NCBI GenBank assembly: GCA_903953195.1
Contig: CAJBIS010000306.1
Span: forward strand, 1-5,625
Direction: 5' to 3'
Length of the DNA: 5,625 bases
Source of the DNA: an uncultured Actinomycetes bacterium
GTDB lineage: Bacteria > Actinomycetota > Acidimicrobiia > Acidimicrobiales > Microtrichaceae
Shown here: positions 1-3,955 of the stretch, in pieces
Position numbering within the stretch: the first letter of the stretch is position 1
How the letters are laid out: every line of letters begins with the position of its first letter
The notes under the pieces: generated by a model
Told to the model about the DNA's origin: nothing
The model's database searches: none
The model's input: only the letters and a program-made list of their open reading frames with translations
Position numbers and translations under genes: made by a program

Positions 1-71
1 CCGGGCGTCGCCCCGACCCTGATCGGCGCCGCTCCGCGGGGGCTGATCGACACCGCCCCGCTTCGCGACGA
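1..71. other. Left-edge stretch with no certain gene
   Basis: No gene can be assigned with confidence. On the minus strand, the frame of the radical SAM gene stays open past its TGA for 23 further codons to the edge, with about 90% G/C third bases. A GTG at 53-51 could start a downstream minus-strand gene reading out of the window (VSISPRGAAPIRVG...), but no clear Shine-Dalgarno sequence precedes it. On the plus strand, the frame from base 1 is also open until a TAG at 130-132, which would make it the tail of a convergent gene overlapping the radical SAM gene by about 60 bases. Third-position composition does not separate the two options. The flanking sequence to the left would decide it. Confidence 0.35.
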
Positions 72-94
72 TCAGCGCGGGCTGATCGCCACCG
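36..94. repeat. Pair of 20-bp near-direct repeats, 39 bp apart
   Basis: Bases 36-55 and 75-94 match at 18 of 20 positions, with the shared core GGCTGATCG followed by CACCG after one variable base. The offset is 39 bp, exactly 13 codons, so read on the minus strand both copies lie in the same frame: VAISPR just before the stop of the radical SAM gene and VSISPR 13 codons later. This looks like a small in-frame duplication across the stop codon. Chance in a GC-rich sequence is possible. Confidence 0.5.
69..88 (-). terminator. Perfect 8-bp hairpin over the radical SAM stop codon
   Basis: Arms CGATCAGC (69-76) and GCTGATCG (81-88) are perfectly complementary around a 4-base loop, and the TGA stop (74-72) lies within one arm. 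In the minus-strand transcript this would form a stable stem exactly at the 3' end of the radical SAM reading frame. There is no following U-tract, so a classical intrinsic terminator is not shown. It may be a 3'-end stabilising stem, a weak terminator, or a by-product of the local repeat. Confidence 0.3.
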
Positions 95-1640
95 AGACGG
101 CGTCACCGGGACCGTCGGCGCCCACGTCGTAGACGCGGTCCTCGGCGATCAGCGCGGTCCACCGATCGGGCGCCGTCCGGAACAGCACGACCCGGACCAC
201 CGAACCTGCGCCGCCTCGTTCCGGTTGGGTGGCACTGAGCACGAACCCGCGCACCGCCCGGTCGTCGTCCGCGGACACCTCGATCACCCAGGCGACCCGC
301 CCGTCCGCTCGCTCGAGGGTGGGAACCAGGTCCGACAGCGACGCACCGACGAGCGCGGCATCGATCCCGAGCCGGGCATGCGGATGCGCCACCTCGATCA
401 CGGTGCCCGTCGAGTCACCGACGAGTCGGCCCACGTCCGGCGACCCCGACCATGCAGCGAGGAACGCGACCTCGGCCTCGATCCGCGCCGCGGTCACGGC
501 GACCGGTGGCAGGGCGCCGATGTCGAGCACCGCCGACGACGCCCGTTGCGCCTGCCGCGGTGCGATCGGGGCTCCGGCGCGGCGCTCGGCGATGACCGTG
601 TCCAGCTGGGTCTGCTGCGTCGACCAGACCGCCGCCCGCTCGCCCGTGAGCTCGCCCGTGCCGTCGGCGCCGGCCCACGCCCGCCGCACCGCGTCGAGCG
701 CGTCCACCGGTTCGTCGTGCAACGCGTGCCCCAGATCCGACACGACGTTGATGCTCACCGCCGCACCGAGCGTCTCGGCCCAGCGCAGGAACGCCGGCAG
801 TTCGGCAGCGTTGTGGCGCATGAGGCAGTAGCAGAGGCGGAACTCGGTGCCGGCGTCGCGGCACCGATCACGGAACCGCACGATGTGCTCCGACACCGTG
901 GCGAACTGTGCGCCGACCCGGATCGACTCGTACACCTCGGGCGTTGCGGCGTCGATCGACACGGTGACGTCGACGGCGAAGTCGTCGAGCACCTGCTCGA
1001 CGCGGTCGTTCCAGATCGTGCCGTTCGTCGTCACCTGGATCCGGTCCGGCCCACCGACCTCGGCCATCAGGTCCCACACCCGGTGGTGCTCCGGGATGAG
1101 GAACGGTTCGCCGCCGAGGAACTTCGCGTACCGCAGCCGGGGCAGGAACCCGGCGAGATCGGCGAAGAACGCGTCGTCGTAGGGCGACGCGATCGCCGGC
1201 AGTCCGGCGCGGGTCCGGAGCACCGACGACAGCTCGGGCGTGCACATCACGCAGCCGAGGTTGCAGCGGTTCGACAACGCGAACGTCATGGCCACCGGTC
1301 CGGACGGATCGGTCACGTCGAGCGGGTAGCGGTCGTAGACGTCGGCATCGGGATCGAGCCGGCCGTGTTCGAGGTGCCAGCGGCACGCACCGCAGCCCAC
1401 CGAGAGGTCCCACCGCTGCAGCGCGGTACGCAGCACACCGGCCCGGGCGCCGTTCCAGATGTCACCGAGGCGATCCACGCCGATGCGGCCCAACGGGTGG
1501 AGCTGATTGGCGCAGCACCCGTAGACCCAGCCGGTGGGGTCGAGCTCGAGGGAGACCCACGGTGCGATGCACACGGCGTCGACGGCGTGGTCACGCCCCG
1601 GCCGAGCGGCTTCCCACGCCCTGCGAGCCTCCGGATCCAT
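72..1640 (-). CDS. Radical SAM enzyme, N-terminal twitch/SPASM-like domain, PAS-like C-terminus
   Basis: A 522-residue protein in three parts. Residues 24-86 form a twitch/SPASM-like auxiliary Fe-S domain placed ahead of the core: CIAPW at 24, GCC at 41-43, LGDIWN at 58-63 and CGAC at 83-86. Residues 118-300 are the radical SAM core: C126-x3-C130-x2-C133 to bind the [4Fe-4S] cluster that cleaves S-adenosylmethionine, GGEP at 176-179, TTNGT at 204-208 and VSIDAA at 227-232. The MRHNAAELPAFLRWA stretch (274-288) is also typical of this family. From about 385 onward there is an extension that reads like a PAS fold (GDSTGTVIEV, then LGIDAALVGASLSDLVP). This order matches the family annotated as 'twitch domain-containing radical SAM protein', whose substrates are mostly unknown; peptide or glycan-linked modification is possible. 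The ATG at 1640 is the first plausible start, though no strong ribosome site is visible. The gene is divergent from the Rieske operon. I see no short precursor-peptide gene beside it. Confidence 0.93.
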   Translation of the reverse strand: MDPEARRAWEAARPGRDHAVDAVCIAPWVSLELDPTGWVYGCCANQLHPLGRIGVDRLGDIWNGARAGVLRTALQRWDLSVGCGACRWHLEHGRLDPDADVYDRYPLDVTDPSGPVAMTFALSNRCNLGCVMCTPELSSVLRTRAGLPAIASPYDDAFFADLAGFLPRLRYAKFLGGEPFLIPEHHRVWDLMAEVGGPDRIQVTTNGTIWNDRVEQVLDDFAVDVTVSIDAATPEVYESIRVGAQFATVSEHIVRFRDRCRDAGTEFRLCYCLMRHNAAELPAFLRWAETLGAAVSINVVSDLGHALHDEPVDALDAVRRAWAGADGTGELTGERAAVWSTQQTQLDTVIAERRAGAPIAPRQAQRASSAVLDIGALPPVAVTAARIEAEVAFLAAWSGSPDVGRLVGDSTGTVIEVAHPHARLGIDAALVGASLSDLVPTLERADGRVAWVIEVSADDDRAVRGFVLSATQPERGGAGSVVRVVLFRTAPDRWTALIAEDRVYDVGADGPGDAVSVAISPR

Positions 1641-1679
1641 GGCGGCCCACGGTACCGCCCGACCTCGATCGGGGCGCCG

Positions 1680-1708
1680 TCGACGCGTCAGTGACGCGCA
1701 GGTACCAT
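1680..1708 (+). promoter_or_regulatory. Candidate promoter of the Rieske-deacetylase operon
   Basis: TCGACG at 1680-1685 (4 of 6 bases match TTGACA) is followed after exactly 17 bp by TACCAT at 1703-1708 (4 of 6 match TATAAT, and fits the actinobacterial TAnnnT pattern). Transcription would begin near 1715, leaving a leader of about 65 bases before the ATG at 1782. The -10 hexamer covers the alternative ATG at 1707, so the two proposals exclude each other. Assigned by eye. Confidence 0.35.
1684..1698. promoter_or_regulatory. Operator-like perfect 15-bp palindrome
   Basis: CGCGTCAGTGACGCG has perfect 7-bp arms around a single central base. It lies between the proposed -35 and -10 boxes of the Rieske operon, and about 45-60 bp upstream of the start codon of the divergent radical SAM gene. 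That position is typical of a dimeric repressor site able to control both directions. The half-site GTGAC occurs again at 1723-1727, and inverted as GTCAC at 1763-1767. No regulator gene is in the window, so the protein that binds is unknown. Confidence 0.45.
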
Positions 1709-1735
1709 GGGAATGTTCACTGGTGACAACAAGAT

Positions 1736-1763
1736 CCCGGTCCTGTCGGAGACCGACACCGGG
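1736..1763 (+). promoter_or_regulatory. Leader hairpin upstream of the Rieske gene
   Basis: CCCGGT (1736-1741) pairs with ACCGGG (1758-1763), and GTCGG (1745-1749) pairs with CCGAC (1753-1757). This gives an 11-bp stem with a 3-base bulge (CCT) and an AGA loop, ending 18 bases before the ATG at 1782. If transcription starts near 1715 the hairpin lies wholly in the untranslated leader. It could influence translation or message stability. It matches no riboswitch class that I recognise. Confidence 0.3.
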
Positions 1764-1781
1764 TCACATCGAGGGCGGAAG

Positions 1782-2858
1782 ATGCAGGTCGAACCCGTGA
1801 CAGCCGGCGCGACGAGGGACTACCCGATGCCGATGCCGTTCGGATGGTTCCAGGTCGCGTGGAGCGACGAGATCCCGACCGGTGAGGCGCGCAAGGCCTA
1901 CTACTTCGGACGACACCTCGCGCTGTGGCGCGACGAGTCCGGTGTCGCCCACGTCTGGGACGCGTTCTGCCCGCACATGGGCGCGCACCTCGCCATCCGG
2001 TCGACCGTCGAGGGTGACTGCCTGCGGTGCGCGCTGCACCGGTGGCAGTTCGACAGCGACGGCCGCTGCGTCGACATCCCCTACTCGGATCGACTCAACC
2101 GCAAGGCGGCGGTGCGCACGTACCCGGTCGTCGAGCGCAACGGATCCCTCTTCGCCTGGTACCACCCGGACGACGAGCCGCCGGCGTGGGAACTGCCCGA
2201 GCTGCCCGAGTTCGGCGAGGACTCCGGGTTCTCCGAACCGTTCCGCAAGCACTACCGGCTCGGCTGTCACTGGCAGGAGATCGCGGAGACCCAGGTCGAC
2301 GCCGCGCACATCCAGGCGCACCTGCTCGAGTACCAGATCGCCATGAACGACGGGAAGCCCCTCGACCGGCCGCCGATGCCGCAGGTCGACCGGTACGACA
2401 CCGACGGCCCGGTCGCCGAGATCCGGATCACCCAGTCGTTCCCGACGCCGCAGGGCGACGTCGAGGGCCGCATCGACACCGACGTGTGGGGCCCGGGGCT
2501 CGCCGCCACCTGGTTCACGGGGCTCGTGGACACCCTCCTGCTCGGGTGCGCGACGCCCGTCGACGACGGCGCCTGCGAACTCCGCTTCAGCTTCGTGGTC
2601 CGGTCCACCGGTGACGCCGCCGAGACGAGCAGCCTCGGCAAGGCGTTCATCGAGGAGATCCACGAACGCACCGTCGAGGACGTCGAGCTCTGGGAGAACA
2701 AGGCGTACGTGCCCGCCCCCGCGCTCGCACACGGCGACGGTCCGATCATGCAGTACCGCCGCTGGTGCGAGCAGTTCTACGCCGGTGGCGTCACTCCGGG
2801 CCGAGACATCTGGGCTCCCCCACCCGGCACGAACGGGTCCGTCGTCAGCAGCGTCTGA
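1782..2858 (+). CDS. Rieske [2Fe-2S] oxygenase, KshA/cholesterol-7-desaturase-like
   Basis: A 358-residue oxygenase component (numbered from the ATG at 1782). The Rieske cluster ligands are clear: C63-P-H65, then 17 residues, then C83-A-L-H86, within CPHMGAHL and GDCLRCALHRWQF, followed by IPYSD. The catalytic domain has E169-T-Q-V-D173-A-A-H176-I-Q-A-H180; D173 and H176 fit the electron bridge and first iron ligand. D300 in VEDVELWENK is the likely carboxylate ligand. The closing DGPIMQYRRWCEQFY (319-333) is a hallmark of the KshA (3-ketosteroid 9-alpha-hydroxylase) and DAF-36/Neverland group, so a sterol or other polycyclic lipid is the most likely substrate type, by family inference only. 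A separate reductase is needed and none is in the window. I chose 1782 because GAGG at 1771-1774 is well spaced, and because codons 1707-1781 include several ending in A or T (GGA, ACT, GGT, TCA, CAT, CGA), unlike the rest. The alternative ATG at 1707 would add 25 residues. First gene of an operon. Confidence 0.92.
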   Translation: MQVEPVTAGATRDYPMPMPFGWFQVAWSDEIPTGEARKAYYFGRHLALWRDESGVAHVWDAFCPHMGAHLAIRSTVEGDCLRCALHRWQFDSDGRCVDIPYSDRLNRKAAVRTYPVVERNGSLFAWYHPDDEPPAWELPELPEFGEDSGFSEPFRKHYRLGCHWQEIAETQVDAAHIQAHLLEYQIAMNDGKPLDRPPMPQVDRYDTDGPVAEIRITQSFPTPQGDVEGRIDTDVWGPGLAATWFTGLVDTLLLGCATPVDDGACELRFSFVVRSTGDAAETSSLGKAFIEEIHERTVEDVELWENKAYVPAPALAHGDGPIMQYRRWCEQFYAGGVTPGRDIWAPPPGTNGSVVSSV

Positions 2859-3760
2859 TGACCGTCGGCGAGTCACCCGCCGGCGACGACGTTCCGGCCG
2901 GGTCGTCGAACCGGCTCCTCATCGTCAATGCCGACGACTACGGCATGACGTCCGGGATCAGCAACGGGATCATCGCTGCGTTCGAGCGCGGCGTCGTCAC
3001 CTCGACCTCGGCGCTCACCGTGGCCGCAGCGTTCGACCGGCACGCCCAGCAGCTCGTGGACAGCGGGATCCCGACAGGCGCCCACCTGGCGGCGGTCGGT
3101 GAGGACCGGCCGTTGCTGAGCGCCCGGGAGATCCCGACACTGGTCGACCGTGACGGCCGGTTCCCGCTGCGGTGGCGCGAGTTCGTGCAGCGGGCCGCCA
3201 CCGGACGGGTGGATCCGTCCGACCTGACGCGCGAGTTCCGGGCCCAGCTCACCCGGCTGCGCGACCTCGGCGTGAACGTGACACACCTGGACTCGCACCA
3301 GAACATTCATCTCTGGCCGTCGGTGGCCCGCGTCGTGGTCGATCTCGCCGTGACCGACGGGGTGGGCGCGGTCCGACTGCCGACCGCCCGCGGGTCGTCG
3401 CCGACCGCGATCGCCGTGCGGCGCCTCACCGGGCACCTCCGTCGACTGGCCGCACGTGCGGGCCGCGCCTTCCCCGACGAGTCCAGTGGGATCGAGGGGC
3501 AGCCGGCACCACACGACGCCGGGCTGCGGTCGAGCCTGGATCGGCTGGACGCCACCGGCGCGGCGTCCGCCGAGATCGTGATGCACCTGGCGGTCGACCC
3601 GGACCCCGAACGGGCCGCGTACCCGTCGCGCTACGCGTGGGCGGCGCAGTTCGCGGCCGCCATCGATCCGGCCGCCCGGGCCCGCATCGACGAACTCGGG
3701 TTCCGACTCGGTTCGTTCGCCGACCTGCGACCCGCAGCCCGGACCGCGGTCGGTCGCTGA
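2858..3760 (+). CDS. YdjC/ChbG-family carbohydrate deacetylase
   Basis: A 300-residue member of the ChbG/HpnK (YdjC-fold) family of metal-dependent deacetylases, which remove N-acetyl groups from sugars such as chito-oligosaccharides or related glycans. Visible motifs: LLIVNADDYGM at 20-30 with the catalytic/metal aspartates D26-D27; SNGIIAAFERGVVTSTSAL at 35-53; TGAHL with H76; THLDSHQNIHLWP at 142-154 with H147 and H151; VRLP at 172-175; and AEIVMHLAVDP at 238-248. The spacing D27-H76-H147 agrees with the metal-binding Asp-His-His triad of E. coli ChbG. The ATG at 2858 shares its A with the TGA of the Rieske gene (TGATG) and has no ribosome site of its own, so translation is probably coupled. 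In-frame codons upstream lie inside the Rieske gene and read as basic low-quality sequence. The protein is somewhat longer than the usual 250-290 residues because of a polar 18-residue N-terminus. There is no signal peptide, so it is cytoplasmic. The true substrate is unknown. Confidence 0.9.
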   Translation: MTVGESPAGDDVPAGSSNRLLIVNADDYGMTSGISNGIIAAFERGVVTSTSALTVAAAFDRHAQQLVDSGIPTGAHLAAVGEDRPLLSAREIPTLVDRDGRFPLRWREFVQRAATGRVDPSDLTREFRAQLTRLRDLGVNVTHLDSHQNIHLWPSVARVVVDLAVTDGVGAVRLPTARGSSPTAIAVRRLTGHLRRLAARAGRAFPDESSGIEGQPAPHDAGLRSSLDRLDATGAASAEIVMHLAVDPDPERAAYPSRYAWAAQFAAAIDPAARARIDELGFRLGSFADLRPAARTAVGR

Positions 3761-3787
3761 GCCCGGGGCGGCGTTCCGACGTCGGGA
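3761..3787. other. Convergent 27-bp junction with short palindrome
   Basis: Only 27 bp separate the stop codons of the two converging operons. They contain CCGACGTCGG (3776-3785), a perfect 10-bp palindrome that can pair only 3 bp as a hairpin, and a GC-rich run GCCCGGGGC (3761-3769). There is no T-tract on either strand. It might help bidirectional termination, but there is no firm terminator signal. Confidence 0.3.
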
Positions 3788-3955
3788 TCAGAAGAACACG
3801 TACACGGCCGTGGGCACGACGACCTTCGTGGTCGCCACGACGACCGCGGTGACCGACAGCAGCACGATCACCAGAGGGATCCACCAGCGTCCCGTGCGGG
3901 CCACGTAGGCCCACAGGTCCCGCACCATCCCGGCGACCGCCCGCACCCAGCTCAC
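3788..3955 (-). CDS. Small DUF5989-family membrane protein (55 aa)
   Basis: Start GTG at 3955-3953, stop TGA at 3790-3788, giving 55 residues. The order is a short amphipathic N-terminus (VSWVRAVAGMVRDLWAYVARTG), RWWIPLVIV leading into a single membrane helix at about 25-42, then VVVPTAVYVFF to the end. The LWxYVxxxxRWWxPLVIVLL layout and the closing PTAVYVFF match the DUF5989 pattern (an LWxFL...KWWLLPI start and a PFIYTLF end) as I remember it. The start overlaps the stop of the upstream SGNH gene by 4 bp (GTGA), so the two are almost certainly co-translated. The family function is unknown. It usually occurs beside SxtJ-type membrane proteins, carbamoyltransferases and SGNH proteins, which suggests a small subunit or anchor of an envelope or secondary-metabolite modification complex. 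It falls below usual ORF length cut-offs. Confidence 0.82.
   Translation of the reverse strand: MSWVRAVAGMVRDLWAYVARTGRWWIPLVIVLLSVTAVVVATTKVVVPTAVYVFF

Noticed and set aside
225..1694. Long plus-strand open frame (489 codons) antisense to the radical SAM gene
   Set aside because: It is rich in Arg, Pro, His and Gly with no family motif, as expected for an antisense shadow in GC-rich DNA. The minus frame has complete radical SAM and twitch motifs.
1637..1710. Paired CCATGG and GGTACC palindromes at both ends of the divergent gap (1637/1651 and 1701/1705)
   Set aside because: Six-base palindromes are common in GC-rich DNA and the two pairs are not arranged as a consistent repeat. The 15-bp palindrome is the stronger signal.
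1724..1729. Minus-strand -35 box TTGTCA for the radical SAM gene
   Set aside because: The hexamer is good, but no acceptable -10 box lies 16-18 bp downstream (the region reads TGGTACC), so I do not call a promoter.
1640..1781. A short precursor peptide (RiPP) gene for the radical SAM enzyme
   Set aside because: No short open frame with a start, a ribosome site and a Cys- or Gly-rich core was visible beside the gene, and the gap is explained by promoter and leader elements. A precursor could still lie to the left of the window.
2765..2857. Upstream extension of the deacetylase by 31 residues
   Set aside because: The extension lies wholly inside the Rieske gene and reads as a basic out-of-frame sequence. 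The ATG at 2858 overlaps the Rieske stop, a standard coupled start.
1764..2876. Minus-strand open frame (370 codons) antisense to the Rieske gene
   Set aside because: Low-complexity Arg/Val/Glu-rich translation without motifs. The plus frame carries the Rieske ligands and the KshA-like C-terminus.
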